From Mesorhizobium erdmanii USDA 3471 (GTDB lineage Bacteria > Pseudomonadota > Alphaproteobacteria > Rhizobiales > Rhizobiaceae), in the NCBI RefSeq assembly GCF_000472705.1, contig NZ_AXAE01000021.1:7501-71500 (forward strand): a stretch of DNA of 64,000 bases, written 5' to 3'. This document shows positions 45,555 to 54,508 of this stretch, in pieces. Made by a program: the position numbers and the translations under genes. How positions within the stretch are numbered: position 1 is the stretch's first letter; each line of letters opens with the position of its first letter. A model generated the notes under the pieces. That model had not been told where the DNA came from. It was given only the letters and a program-made list of their open reading frames with translations, and searched no databases.

Positions 45555-46136
45555 GTGGTCAAGCTCAACAAGATCTACACCCGCACCGGCGACGATGGCA
45601 CGACGGGTCTCGGCACCGGCGAAAGGCGGCTGAAATCCGACCTGCGGGTCGATGCCTACGGCACGGTCGACGAAGCCAACGCCTGCATCGGCATGGCGCG
45701 CGTGCACACGGCAGCCAGCCACCCGGCGATCGATGCCATGCTGTCGCGCATCCAGAACGATCTCTTCGACCTCGGCGCCGACCTTGCCGTGCCCGATGAC
45801 GGCAAGCCGCTCGGCTATGAGCCGCTGCGTATCGTGGCCGTGCAGACCGACCGCGTCGAGAAGGACATCGACCTCCTCAACAAGGACCTCCAGCCGCTCA
45901 AATCCTTCGTGCTCAACGGCGGCACGGCGGCGGCGGCGGCACTGCATCTCGCCCGCACAGTGGCACGTCGGGCCGAACGTCTGATGGTGGCGCTCGCCCA
46001 GAATCCGGTGGAACATGTCAACCAGGACGGGCTGAAATACATCAACCGCGTCTCGGATTTCCTGTTTGTCGCCGCCCGGGCGGTCAATGACAATGGAAAT
46101 GCCGACGTGCTATGGGTTCCCGGCAAGAACCGCTGA
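45555..46136 (+). CDS. Cob(I)alamin adenosyltransferase, PduO type
   Basis: 193 residues with a GTG start preceded by GGGGGAGA. PduO-type ATP:cob(I)alamin adenosyltransferase: KIYTRTGDDGTTGLGTGERR (ATP loop), DAYGTVDEANACIG, and the helix FVLNGGTAAAAALHLARTVARRAER with the RTVARRAER active-site signature. It makes adenosylcobalamin for mutases such as methylmalonyl-CoA mutase. It is upstream of the rhomboid gene (32-base gap) and follows the HIG1 gene. Confidence 0.95.
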   Translation: MVKLNKIYTRTGDDGTTGLGTGERRLKSDLRVDAYGTVDEANACIGMARVHTAASHPAIDAMLSRIQNDLFDLGADLAVPDDGKPLGYEPLRIVAVQTDRVEKDIDLLNKDLQPLKSFVLNGGTAAAAALHLARTVARRAERLMVALAQNPVEHVNQDGLKYINRVSDFLFVAARAVNDNGNADVLWVPGKNR

Positions 46137-46168
46137 ACGGATCGAAAAGCGGAGGGGGCCGGCGACCG

Positions 46169-46969
46169 ATGTTCATCCCGCTTTACGATACCAACAGGCT
46201 GCGCCATATCCGCCTGCAATATGTGACAATCGGCCTGATCGTGCTCAACGCGCTGGTCTATTGCGCCACCGCACTCGGTGGCGAGAATTTCACCAATGCG
46301 GCGGTGCTTGGCCTCGGCTTCATTCCATCGGTCGTTCACAACACGGCCGAGCTCGACCCTCGCTTCGTCGTCATCCCGGAAAGCCTGAGCTACCTAACCT
46401 ATTCCTTCCTGCATGCCGACATCCTCCATCTCGGCGGCAACATGCTGTTCCTGTGGGTGTTCGGCGACAATGTCGAGGACGCGCTCGGTCACGTCCGCTA
46501 CCTGATCTTCTATCTCCTGTGTGCGGTCGCCGGCGCTGCCTTCCAAGGGCTCGTCGCCTGGGATTCGCAAGTGCCCCTGATCGGCGCCTCCGGCGCCATC
46601 GCCGGCGTCGTCGTCGCCTATCTCATCCTCTATCCCAGGGTGAAGGTCTGGGTGCTGGCCTTTGCCCGCATCCCTTTGCGCATTCCGGCGTTCATCCCGC
46701 TCATCCTGTGGGTGCTGTTCCAGGTCGTCATGTTCGCAACCGGTGGCGAGGACCAGATTTCCTGGGCCTGCCACATCGGCGGCATCATCGCCGGTGCGGT
46801 GCTGGTGCTTGTCCTGCGCAGCCGTGGCGTGCCGCTTTTTGCCGCCGCCGACGAGGATGCCGTGGTTCCCACCCCAGACCAGCCGCCGGTTGCCGCCGAA
46901 CCGGCGGCGCCCGAGCCGCCGGCCACCGCGGCGCGCTGGGGCCGGGGAAACCCTTCTGGCTCAAACTGA
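46169..46969 (+). CDS. Rhomboid family intramembrane serine protease
   Basis: 266 residues from ATG 46169, with GGAGGGGG ten bases upstream. Six hydrophobic helices. HADILHLGGNMLFLWVFG carries the rhomboid H-x4-H-x3-N; the catalytic Ser141 is in LIGASGAIAG and His202 is in WACHIGG. It cleaves transmembrane helices in the inner membrane. A C-terminal soluble tail is Pro/Ala/Glu-rich (about 35 residues) and probably disordered. Substrate unknown. Confidence 0.94.
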   Translation: MFIPLYDTNRLRHIRLQYVTIGLIVLNALVYCATALGGENFTNAAVLGLGFIPSVVHNTAELDPRFVVIPESLSYLTYSFLHADILHLGGNMLFLWVFGDNVEDALGHVRYLIFYLLCAVAGAAFQGLVAWDSQVPLIGASGAIAGVVVAYLILYPRVKVWVLAFARIPLRIPAFIPLILWVLFQVVMFATGGEDQISWACHIGGIIAGAVLVLVLRSRGVPLFAAADEDAVVPTPDQPPVAAEPAAPEPPATAARWGRGNPSGSN

Positions 46970-47092
46970 ACCGATTTGAGGCGCTTGCAGCGTATTGACG
47001 TCAGGGATTGCCCCAACTACGGAAACGTCTCCGTCTGAGCCCAAGGTTGTTAAGGAGCAGCCCAAGGCGAGCAGAGACCAGAATTTCCATCC

Positions 47093-47123
47093 GGCCGGAA
47101 TTCCGTCTGGCCGGAATTCCGTC
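47093..47123. repeat. Tandem 16-bp repeat upstream of etfB
   Basis: GGCCGGAATTCCGTC occurs twice with a 16-base period (47093-47107 and 47109-47123). Each unit contains the palindrome CCGGAATTCCG-like core. It lies 80 bases before the etfB start, in a 234-base gap that should hold the etf promoter, so it could be a protein-binding site. Confidence 0.6.
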
Positions 47124-47203
47124 AGGAATGTCGGCTTTCGACAACTCAGAAAGGGCGCAAGCTGTTATAGCGCGCCCAACTAGCGTGAAGAGGTGACAGG
47201 CAA

Positions 47204-47953
47204 ATGAAGATCCTTGTGCCCGTGAAGCGGGTTGTGGATGCGAACGTGAAGGTTCGCGTGAAGGCTGATGGTTCGGCGGTGGAACTCGCCAACGTCAAGA
47301 TGGCGATGAACCCGTTCGACGAGATCGCGGTCGAAGAGGCGATCCGTCTCAAGGAAGCCGGCAAGGCAGAGGAAATCATCGTCGTCTCTATCGGCCCGCA
47401 GCAGGCGCAGGAAACCTTGCGCACCGCGCTCGCCATGGGTGCCGACCGCGCCATCCTGGTCAAGACCGACGAACAGACCGAGCCGCTCGGCGTCGCCAAG
47501 GTGTTGAAGGGTGTTGTCGATGCCGAACAGCCCGGCCTCGTCATCCTCGGCAAGCAGGCGATCGACGACGATTCGAACCAGACCGGCCAGATGCTGGCGG
47601 CGCTGCTCGGCTGGGCGCAAGGCACCTTCGCTTCCAAGGTGGTGATCGACGGCGACAAGGCCAAAGTGACGCGTGAAGTCGATGGCGGCTTGCAGACGGT
47701 GGAACTGAAGATGCCGGTGATCGTCACCGCCGACCTTCGCCTCAACCAGCCGCGCTATGCCTCGCTGCCCAACATCATGAAGGCCAAGAAAAAGCAGCTC
47801 GACGAGAAATCGCCCGCCGACTACGGCGCCGACGTCAAGCCGCGCCTCAAGGTCATCAAGACCGAGGAGCCGAGCGGCCGCAAGGCGGGCGTCAAGGTCA
47901 AGAGCGTCGCCGAACTGGTCGACAAGCTCAAGAACGAAGCCGGCGTGCTCTGA
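47204..47953 (+). CDS. etfB: Electron transfer flavoprotein subunit beta
   Basis: 249 residues, the normal size. MKILVPVKRVVDANVKVRVK is the ETF-beta N-terminus and NPFDEIAVEEAIRLKE the adenine/AMP-binding region; VILGKQAIDDDSNQTGQMLA carries the conserved loop that contacts the dehydrogenases. ETF takes electrons from acyl-CoA and other flavin dehydrogenases and hands them to ETF-ubiquinone oxidoreductase. Twenty bases separate it from etfA. Upstream are a 16-bp tandem repeat and a 234-base promoter region. Confidence 0.98.
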   Translation: MKILVPVKRVVDANVKVRVKADGSAVELANVKMAMNPFDEIAVEEAIRLKEAGKAEEIIVVSIGPQQAQETLRTALAMGADRAILVKTDEQTEPLGVAKVLKGVVDAEQPGLVILGKQAIDDDSNQTGQMLAALLGWAQGTFASKVVIDGDKAKVTREVDGGLQTVELKMPVIVTADLRLNQPRYASLPNIMKAKKKQLDEKSPADYGADVKPRLKVIKTEEPSGRKAGVKVKSVAELVDKLKNEAGVL

Positions 47954-47973
47954 GATCGGAAGGAATAGATAAA

Positions 47974-48903
47974 ATGGCAATTCTCCTCATCGCCGAACAC
48001 GACAACGCCAGCCTTTCCGACCAGACCGCCAAGGCGCTTTCGGCCGCCCTGCAGATCGGCTCGGACGTGCATGTGCTGGTGGCCGGCAAGGGCGCCAAGG
48101 GTGCAGCGGATGCCGCAGCCAAGCTCAAGGGCGTCACCAAGGTGCTGCTCGCCGAAGCCGACGAACTCGCCGAGCGCCTCGCCGAACCGACGGCCGCACT
48201 GGTCGTGTCGCTGGCCGGCGGCTATGATACCATCATCGCGCCGGCGACCTCGTCGGGCAAGAACGTCGCGCCACGCGTCGCGGCCCTGCTCGATGTCGCG
48301 CAGGTCTCCGAGATCATCGAAGTGGTCTCGCCAGACACGTTCAAGCGGCCGATCTATGCCGGCAACGCCATCCAGACCGTGCAGTCGACCGACGCCAAGA
48401 AGGTCATCACCGTGCGCACCGCCTCTTTCCAGGCAGCGCCCGAGGGCGGTTCGGCAGCGGTCGAGACCGTCAAGGCGGCGGCCAATCCCGGCCTCTCGAC
48501 CTTTGTCGAGAACAAGCTCTCGGAGACGGACCGCCCGGAACTGACCTCGGCCAAGATCATCATTTCGGGTGGGCGCGCGCTCGGCTCCTCGGAGAAGTTC
48601 CAGGAGGTCATCCTGCCCGTCGCCGACAAGCTCGGCGCGGCGGTCGGCGCTTCGCGCGCGGCGGTCGATGCCGGCTACGCTCCGAACGACTGGCAGGTCG
48701 GCCAGACCGGCAAGGTCGTCGCTCCCGATCTCTACATCGCGGTCGGCATATCCGGCGCCATCCAGCACCTCGCCGGCATGAAGGACTCCAAGGTCATCGT
48801 CGCCATCAACAAGGATGAAGAGGCGCCGATTTTCCAGGTTGCCGACTACGGCCTCGTAGGCGATCTCTTCGTCGTCCTGCCGGAGTTGCAGAAGGCGCTT
48901 TGA
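47974..48903 (+). CDS. etfA: Electron transfer flavoprotein subunit alpha
   Basis: 309 residues. The C-terminal FAD domain holds SGGRALGSSEKFQEVILPVA, the GASRAAVDAGYAPNDWQVGQ signature and YIAVGISGAIQHLAGMKDS. The N-terminal half is the partner domain with LLIAEHDNASLSDQT. It forms the heterodimer with EtfB and binds FAD. It is followed by a stem-loop terminator and then the 3-hydroxyacyl-CoA dehydrogenase gene. Confidence 0.98.
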   Translation: MAILLIAEHDNASLSDQTAKALSAALQIGSDVHVLVAGKGAKGAADAAAKLKGVTKVLLAEADELAERLAEPTAALVVSLAGGYDTIIAPATSSGKNVAPRVAALLDVAQVSEIIEVVSPDTFKRPIYAGNAIQTVQSTDAKKVITVRTASFQAAPEGGSAAVETVKAAANPGLSTFVENKLSETDRPELTSAKIIISGGRALGSSEKFQEVILPVADKLGAAVGASRAAVDAGYAPNDWQVGQTGKVVAPDLYIAVGISGAIQHLAGMKDSKVIVAINKDEEAPIFQVADYGLVGDLFVVLPELQKAL

Positions 48904-48933
48904 CGCTGTCTGGCAAAGCGTATTAAATGCCTG

Positions 48934-48965
48934 GGGTGGGGTAGACGAAGTCGCCCCGCCCTTTT
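48934..48965 (+). terminator. Terminator downstream of etfA
   Basis: GGGTGGGG (48934-48941) pairs with CCCCGCCC (48954-48961) with one G-U pair and a 12-base loop, followed by TTTTA. A good rho-independent terminator ending the etfBA transcript before the dehydrogenase gene at 49022. Confidence 0.8.
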
Positions 48966-49021
48966 AGTTTGCACCGCACAAAAAGCAGGCCGCAAAGGCC
49001 TTTTTCGACGGGATCGGTGTA

Positions 49022-49900
49022 ATGAGCAAGATCGAGACGATCGGCATCATCGGCGCAGGGCAGATGGGTGGGGGTATCGCCCACGTCTCCGCGCTTTCGG
49101 GCTACAAGGTGCTCATCTACGACATTTCGCCCGACCGTATCGAGAAGGGCATCGCCACCATCAGCGGCAACATGGCCCGCCAGGTTGGGTCCGGCAAGCT
49201 TGACGAAAAGCTGCGCAACGAGGCGATGGGGCGAATTGCTTCGGCACCGGCGATGGCTGATCTGGCCGGCGCCGATCTGGTGATCGAGGCGGCGACGGAA
49301 GACGAGACGGTCAAGCGCAAGATCTACGCGCAGCTCTGTCCGCAGCTCAATCCCGAAGCCATACTCGCGACCAACACCTCATCGATCTCGATCACGCGGC
49401 TTGCGGCGCAGACCGACCGGCCGGAGCGCTTCATCGGCATACATTTCATGAACCCGGTGCCGCTGATGAAGCTGGTCGAACTGGTGCGCGGCATCGCCAC
49501 CGAGGACCAGACCTTCGAGGCGGCCAAGACCTATGTGAAGCAGCTCGACAAGACGATCACGGTCTCGGAGGATTTCCCGGCCTTCATCGTCAACCGCATC
49601 TTGCTGCCGATGATCAACGAAGCGATCTACACGCTCTATGAGGGCGTCGGCTCGGTCGACGCCATCGACACCGCCATGCGGCTCGGCGCCAACCATCCGA
49701 TGGGACCGCTGCAGCTGGCGGATTTCATCGGCCTGGATACCTGCCTGTCGATCATGCAGGTGCTGCATGACGGCCTGTCGGATTCCAAGTACCGCCCCTG
49801 CCCGCTGCTGGTGAAATATGTCGAAGCCGGCTGGCTCGGCCGCAAGACCGGGCGCGGCTTCTACGACTATCGCGGCGAGCATCCCGTTCCGACGCGCTGA
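49022..49900 (+). CDS. 3-hydroxybutyryl-CoA dehydrogenase
   Basis: 292 residues. NAD-binding GAGQMGGGIAHVSALSGY, catalytic/family signature HFMNPVPLMKLVELV with the His-Glu pair, VSEDFPAFIVNRILLPMINEA and a C-terminal dimerisation domain. Length and sequence fit the short-chain FadB2/PaaH/Hbd group rather than fused fadB. It oxidises or reduces 3-hydroxybutyryl-CoA in poly-beta-hydroxybutyrate or butyrate metabolism. etfBA followed by this gene is a conserved rhizobial order, even though a terminator lies between them. Confidence 0.96.
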   Translation: MSKIETIGIIGAGQMGGGIAHVSALSGYKVLIYDISPDRIEKGIATISGNMARQVGSGKLDEKLRNEAMGRIASAPAMADLAGADLVIEAATEDETVKRKIYAQLCPQLNPEAILATNTSSISITRLAAQTDRPERFIGIHFMNPVPLMKLVELVRGIATEDQTFEAAKTYVKQLDKTITVSEDFPAFIVNRILLPMINEAIYTLYEGVGSVDAIDTAMRLGANHPMGPLQLADFIGLDTCLSIMQVLHDGLSDSKYRPCPLLVKYVEAGWLGRKTGRGFYDYRGEHPVPTR

Positions 49901-49928
49901 GCCAGACGATCCTTGTCCGGCCCGGCGC

Positions 49929-51890
49929 TCACGACGCGGCCGCTAGCGGCCGTTCCGACCTGTCGTCTGTGATCATCCCGTCCGGCGCCACGCAAACGCA
50001 TCCCCGACCAGAGGCCTTGGCCGCATAGCAGGCGGCGTCGGCCCTTGCGATGATCTCGTCCGCCTCGCCGCAATCGGAATTGATGGCCGCCAGCCCGATG
50101 CTGGCGCCGATCGCGTGCGGCCGGCCATCCCACGTGAAGTTCAGTCCGGCTATCGCATCGAGGACCGAGCGTGCCGCGATCCTGGCGCTGGCGGTCGAAC
50201 CCGATTTCAGGATGACCGCGAATTCGTCGCCGCCCAGGCGCGCGACGATGTCTTCTGGCCCAAGCACGCCGCGCATGGCCTCGGCGACTCGCTTGAGCAA
50301 GGCGTCTCCCGCGGCGTGACCACCCGTGTCGTTGACCAGTTTGAAATGGTCGAGGTCGATGAACATGAACTGACGCCCGCTACTGCCGGTCGCGGCAGCA
50401 TCCTTGCGCGCCTGATCGACGATCTCCTCCATCGTACGGATGAAACTGGAGCGATTGGCAAGGCCGGTCAGCGCATCATGCGCGGCGGCGTGGGCCAGCT
50501 GCCGCTGCAGGGCGCGCGCATCGGTAAAATCCTGGAATACGATGACCAGCCCGCAGAACTCGTGGCGCTCGTTCATGATCGGCGACACGACCTGGCGGAT
50601 GCTGCAGCGTGTGTCGTCGCGGCGGATCAACACGGCGCGGCTGTTCTGGTCGGAGGGCACCTCCGCGCCGATCGCCGGCCGGCTCACGCCGATCCTGTGA
50701 CCCGTCTCTTCGTCGACCGCCCAATAGACATGGCCGAGCGTCTTGCCGAGAGCCGCCTCCCCGGAAACGCCGGTCAGCTTCTCGGCAACCGGGTTCATGA
50801 AGGTGACGCGGTTGGCCGCATCGGTGCAGATAACGGCGTCGCCGATCGACTGCAGCGTCACCCGGAGCCGCTCCTTCTCGTCGGCTAGCATCGCCGCCGA
50901 CACCGTCAGGCGCTCCTCGGTCTCCTTGCGCCGCGTGATGTCGGTCAAGCTGCCGATGGCCCTGATCAGACGCCCGTCCCCGTCGCGCTCGATGGCCTTG
51001 CCGCGGTCGAGAATCCAGATCCAGCGGCCATCCTTGTGACGCATCCTGAACTCGGCTTCGAAAAAATCGGTCTTCCCGGCAAGGTGCTCGCGATCAGCGT
51101 CGGCGACGGCCTCGCGATCGTCGGGATGGATCATCGTCAGCCAATGGTCGGGATCGCCATTAAGTTCGCCGTCGTCATAACCCAGCATCTTGACCCACGT
51201 CGACGAGTAGGTCGTGCCACCCCTTCGCATATCGAGGTCCCAGACGCCCTGGCCGGCGCCGGCGAGTGCGAAGTTCCAGCGCGTCTCCGCCTCGGCGATG
51301 CGCGCCTCGGCCTGCTTGCGCGCGTCGATGTCCTCGATCTGAGAGACCAGGTAGAGCGGGCGCCCGTTTTTGTCGTCACGAATGACCGAGCCGGCGAGAT
51401 GCGACCAGACGGGTGTACCGTCCTTCTTGAGGTAACGCTTTTCGAATTGGAAGGCGTCGACCGTGCCCGCTTCGATGCCTTCCATGGTTTCCCGCCCGAT
51501 GTGCAGGTCGTCAGGATGGGTGATCTGGAGAAAGGTCAGCGCCTCGATCTCTTCACGGCTGTAGCCAAGCATCGAGGCGAAGGCCGGATTGGTTTCCATA
51601 ATGCGCCCGTCCAGCCCGACAATGGCGATGCCGATCGCTGAATCCTGCATGGCCCGGCGGAAGCGCTGCTCGCTCCGCGCGATCTGCCGCCGGTCGTCCG
51701 ACATGCGAACGACAAACAGGCCGGCGAGGAAAAGCGCGCCCGCTGTCACAACTACCGACACTTGAAGACAAAGTCTGAGCGCTTCCGCGCCAAGGTCCAG
51801 CCTCGACAGCGCAAGCAACGCCGACACCACGCCAAAACCAGCCACAAGCAGCGCCAGCGCTGCACGCCTGTAGGGTCCCGGCCCAATCAT
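49929..51890 (-). CDS. Membrane-anchored PAS-PAS-PAS diguanylate cyclase
   Basis: 653 residues from ATG 51890 (MIGPGPYRRAALAL). Two N-terminal helices (about 10-62) anchor it. Three PAS/PAC units follow: RFRRAMQDSAIGIAIVGLDG, RWNFALAGAGQGVWDLDM and RLRVTLQSIGDAVICTDA. The C-terminal GGDEF domain has HDALTGLANRSSFIR and the active site RLGGDEFAVIL. It should make cyclic-di-GMP. No EAL domain is present, and the RxxD inhibitory site five residues before GGDEF is missing (GPED), so product feedback at that site is unlikely. Converges on the dehydrogenase gene. Confidence 0.94.
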   Translation of the reverse strand: MIGPGPYRRAALALLVAGFGVVSALLALSRLDLGAEALRLCLQVSVVVTAGALFLAGLFVVRMSDDRRQIARSEQRFRRAMQDSAIGIAIVGLDGRIMETNPAFASMLGYSREEIEALTFLQITHPDDLHIGRETMEGIEAGTVDAFQFEKRYLKKDGTPVWSHLAGSVIRDDKNGRPLYLVSQIEDIDARKQAEARIAEAETRWNFALAGAGQGVWDLDMRRGGTTYSSTWVKMLGYDDGELNGDPDHWLTMIHPDDREAVADADREHLAGKTDFFEAEFRMRHKDGRWIWILDRGKAIERDGDGRLIRAIGSLTDITRRKETEERLTVSAAMLADEKERLRVTLQSIGDAVICTDAANRVTFMNPVAEKLTGVSGEAALGKTLGHVYWAVDEETGHRIGVSRPAIGAEVPSDQNSRAVLIRRDDTRCSIRQVVSPIMNERHEFCGLVIVFQDFTDARALQRQLAHAAAHDALTGLANRSSFIRTMEEIVDQARKDAAATGSSGRQFMFIDLDHFKLVNDTGGHAAGDALLKRVAEAMRGVLGPEDIVARLGGDEFAVILKSGSTASARIAARSVLDAIAGLNFTWDGRPHAIGASIGLAAINSDCGEADEIIARADAACYAAKASGRGCVCVAPDGMITDDRSERPLAAAS

Positions 51891-52005
51891 TCCACGCAAA
51901 GTCACGATCCGTGCCACCCCCGTGGGCAATCGCCTTTTCCCGTTAAAACCCTGAAGGATCGATTTTAAGGAAAGGTTGCGCCCGGAGTTCTGGCGACAGG
52001 GATAA

Positions 52006-52023
52006 CCGGCAAACAATTGCCGG
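52006..52023. terminator. Small hairpin upstream of the diguanylate cyclase and after nrsF
   Basis: CCGGCAA and TTGCCGG (7-bp stem, 4-base loop) lie between the NrsF-like stop and the cyclase start, both on the minus strand. A T-poor tail makes it a weak terminator. Confidence 0.4.
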
Positions 52024-52070
52024 CATGATTAAGGATCGGTGTGCATGGGGCCGTGGTCGCGGATAGGCTG

Positions 52071-52709
52071 CTACCAGCGCACGAAAAACCGCCCGCCGAG
52101 CGCGCCAAACAGGGCAAGTGCCGCAATCGCGATCGTGTACCAGGTGGCGACGAAGAGTGGCGAATCGTCGAAACAGTGCGCGGCATAGAAGGTCGCCGCC
52201 AGTCCGCCGGCAAGCAGACCGGCGACCGCGCCGGCAAGCACAGGCCGCGTCGGTGCACCGTAGCGCAGCATCCACAGGAAGATGGCCAGCGGGCCGATGC
52301 CGATCAGCGGGATGAAGCCCATGCAGATCATCATGTTGGAGCCGACCATGCGCGTGCCCCACAACGCCTCCGGCACCATGAAAAGCTCCAGCACCACCGC
52401 CACGGCCACCAGCAGCGGCGCGGCCAGCATCCACGCCATCGCCCGGCCTGTCGAGGCACCTGGCGTCGACAAGGCCCGGATCGAGGCGAAGGCGCTGACG
52501 GCCAGCACGATGGTGAAAACGAACTTGGCGAGGAAGCGTATCGTGTGCGCGGCGACCATGAAGTCGGGGCGCGGGCCGATCGTCAGCATGAAGACGATCG
52601 CCGCCATGACAATGGCGGCGCCGGCGGCCAGCCACCAGGCCGAGCGTAATGGCATCGCCTTGCTGCTTGCATCGGCGTCGAGCGCCTTGATGAGATCCTC
52701 GGTCCTCAT
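52071..52709 (-). CDS. NrsF family anti-sigma factor (DUF1109)
   Basis: 212 residues from ATG 52709 (MRTEDLIKAL). Six hydrophobic helices with a short cytoplasmic N-terminus; EALWGTRMVGSNMMICMGFIP and the DSPLFVATWYTIAI end are the DUF1109/NrsF pattern. In Caulobacter, NrsF is the membrane anti-sigma of SigF, an ECF factor for the response to heavy metals and oxidants. The ATG lies one base after the sigma factor stop (TGAC-ATG), so the two are cotranscribed and coupled. It should hold the sigma factor at the membrane until a stress, possibly via its cysteines, frees it. Confidence 0.93.
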   Translation of the reverse strand: MRTEDLIKALDADASSKAMPLRSAWWLAAGAAIVMAAIVFMLTIGPRPDFMVAAHTIRFLAKFVFTIVLAVSAFASIRALSTPGASTGRAMAWMLAAPLLVAVAVVLELFMVPEALWGTRMVGSNMMICMGFIPLIGIGPLAIFLWMLRYGAPTRPVLAGAVAGLLAGGLAATFYAAHCFDDSPLFVATWYTIAIAALALFGALGGRFFVRW

Positions 52710-52710
52710 G

Positions 52711-53262
52711 TCATTCCCGTCCAACTCGGCCCTGCCCGAATCGCCTGGCTATCGCGGCAAGCCCGCGATGCAGCGACACACGCACAGCCGTCTCGCTGAT
52801 GCCGAACTTCGCCGCCGTCTCGCCGATCGAGCGGCCCTCCACCGACACGGCCGAGACCACGGAACGCTGGGCCGGCGGCAGCCCGTCCAGGGCCCTGTTG
52901 ATGTCGCGCTCGCTGGCGGTTTCGGTTTCCGGCTCGGCAAAGGTCTCGGCGATATCGTCGACATCGATCTCGATGCGCCGTCCGCGCCGCCGGAACGCAT
53001 CGATCAGCTTGAAGCGGGCGATCGCATAGACCCACGGCAGCACCGGCGCATCCTGGCGCCAGGTATGCCGTTTCACATGAATGGCCAGCAAGGTTTCCTG
53101 CACGACATCCTCGGGATCGACTCCGCCTTGCACGATCTTGCGCCGGATAAAGCCGCGCATCAGCGCGGCAATCCGATGCAGAAAGTCGGCATAGGCCTTT
53201 TCATCTCCGGCGATCGCGGCCCGCAACAGCCGGGAAAGTTCGGCCTCGTCCTTGCCGCTCAC
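52711..53262 (-). CDS. ECF-family RNA polymerase sigma factor (SigF-like)
   Basis: 183 residues. Region 2: FLHRIAALMRGFIRRK through ARFKLIDAFRRRGRR, including PEDVVQETLLAIHVKRHTW. Region 4: DGLPPAQRSVVSAVSVEGRS and the HTH GETAAKFGISETAVRVSLHR. It groups with the ECF16-type factors paired with NrsF/DUF1109 anti-sigmas. The stress sensed and the regulon are not shown by the sequence. In this group the sigma usually controls its own operon; I found no confident promoter motif in the 123 bases upstream. Confidence 0.95.
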   Translation of the reverse strand: MSGKDEAELSRLLRAAIAGDEKAYADFLHRIAALMRGFIRRKIVQGGVDPEDVVQETLLAIHVKRHTWRQDAPVLPWVYAIARFKLIDAFRRRGRRIEIDVDDIAETFAEPETETASERDINRALDGLPPAQRSVVSAVSVEGRSIGETAAKFGISETAVRVSLHRGLAAIARRFGQGRVGRE

Positions 53263-53385
53263 AAGAGTTCACTCCCCCGATTTCGTGCCTCGGCACTGAT
53301 TTGTTACGTGGCCGGCGAAATAATGTCCAAGCCAAAGTACCGGCAAATCAAGAAAGTTTGAGGGGCCGCGCCTGACGTCGGCGCG

Positions 53386-54432
53386 TCATCTGCTTTGATT
53401 GCCCGTATCCGTCGACGCCTTGGCTCCCAGGACAGTGTCCCTGAACAAGCTGAAGCCCTTGCGCACCGTCAGCTTGACCCGTCGCCTGCGGTACTTTGTG
53501 CGCAGGCGGCCGAGAAGGTGCAGATGAGCCCTGTCGATGTCAGGATGGGATACGCGGTCTTGCGCATGCGGGAGACGCATCAAGGCATCGGCATGCATGT
53601 TGGCGTAAGGCAACGAATCGTACGAATCGAAAATGGTCGGCGGATAGTTCAGCACGGTTGGGTTGGTATTGATCTCGAACACCTGGATGCGCGCATCGAC
53701 GATGGTGTAATCAATACGGCCGTAGGAAACCGCAGCCTTTTCGAAAATGGGCATTAACTCGGCCGCGTGCGGGTTGTCACGAACATAGGCCGCATGCTCT
53801 GCCAGATGCGCTCCCGCCATCCCCTTGCCTGGATCCTTGATGAACCAGTCCCGGCTGGCGAAGCAGTGCTGCGCATAGCTGTGGTCACCGATGCGATAGG
53901 CGGCGTATTTCCGGTAATACCCGTCGCGAAGAGGCTTCGATTCAAATTCCACCACCATCGGGCGCACAAAGCGCGCGGCGCCCAGATTGGCGATCTCGAC
54001 GCGGAGTTGTTCCGGGGTATTCAACAGCCTTGGCGTTTTGTACGTCGCGCCTGCCTCGTCGCGCAGAAACACAGGAAAACGCAATTCGTCAGGCAGCTTT
54101 TCCGGTCGGTACACGTTGAAGCGGTTGCTGCCGTCGGCGTAGAGCAAACGCAGCAGGTCGAACCGCTGGAGGGTCTTTGCCGGGTGATTGAGCTGCACAA
54201 TATCAGGTTGCCTTATCCTCAATTGTTCGCTGAGTTCGGCGCCCGACTGTATCTCGGATTGGCTCAGGCGATCCAAATCGGTCCAGATGACAGTAGCACT
54301 GGATATCGCCAGCAGGTGATTCCTCTCTTCATAAGGAACAATGCGGACAAAATCCTGGAGGTCGGGCCGGAAATAGATGAGCAGACTTGCGAGCGTGTTG
54401 GCATGTAGGCGATGGCATAAATAGAAAATCAC
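53386..54432 (-). CDS. ATP-grasp family enzyme, unassigned
   Basis: 348 residues. I choose GTG 54432 (VIFYLCHRLH) because GGGGAGGG lies 6 bases upstream; the longest frame starts 8 codons earlier. The C-terminal part shows the ATP-grasp core: FVRPMVVEFESK and the YRKYAAYRIG strands, then YGRIDYTIVDARIQVFEINT with the metal/ATP motif EINTNPT at 253-259. Most similar in pattern to RimK-like ATP-grasp ligases, which join a carboxylate to an amine. The N-terminal third has no recognised domain, and the tail is basic (KYRRRRVKLTVRKG). It is divergent, by 76 bases, from a GNAT-P450 pair and may work with them. Substrates unknown. Confidence 0.82.
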   Translation of the reverse strand: MIFYLCHRLHANTLASLLIYFRPDLQDFVRIVPYEERNHLLAISSATVIWTDLDRLSQSEIQSGAELSEQLRIRQPDIVQLNHPAKTLQRFDLLRLLYADGSNRFNVYRPEKLPDELRFPVFLRDEAGATYKTPRLLNTPEQLRVEIANLGAARFVRPMVVEFESKPLRDGYYRKYAAYRIGDHSYAQHCFASRDWFIKDPGKGMAGAHLAEHAAYVRDNPHAAELMPIFEKAAVSYGRIDYTIVDARIQVFEINTNPTVLNYPPTIFDSYDSLPYANMHADALMRLPHAQDRVSHPDIDRAHLHLLGRLRTKYRRRRVKLTVRKGFSLFRDTVLGAKASTDTGNQSR

Positions 54433-54508
54433 TGGACACCCTCCCCATGGACTCACTAGCAGCTAATGTAAATCATTCAACGGCGGATTGGTGAGGCCGC
54501 ATTCCACG

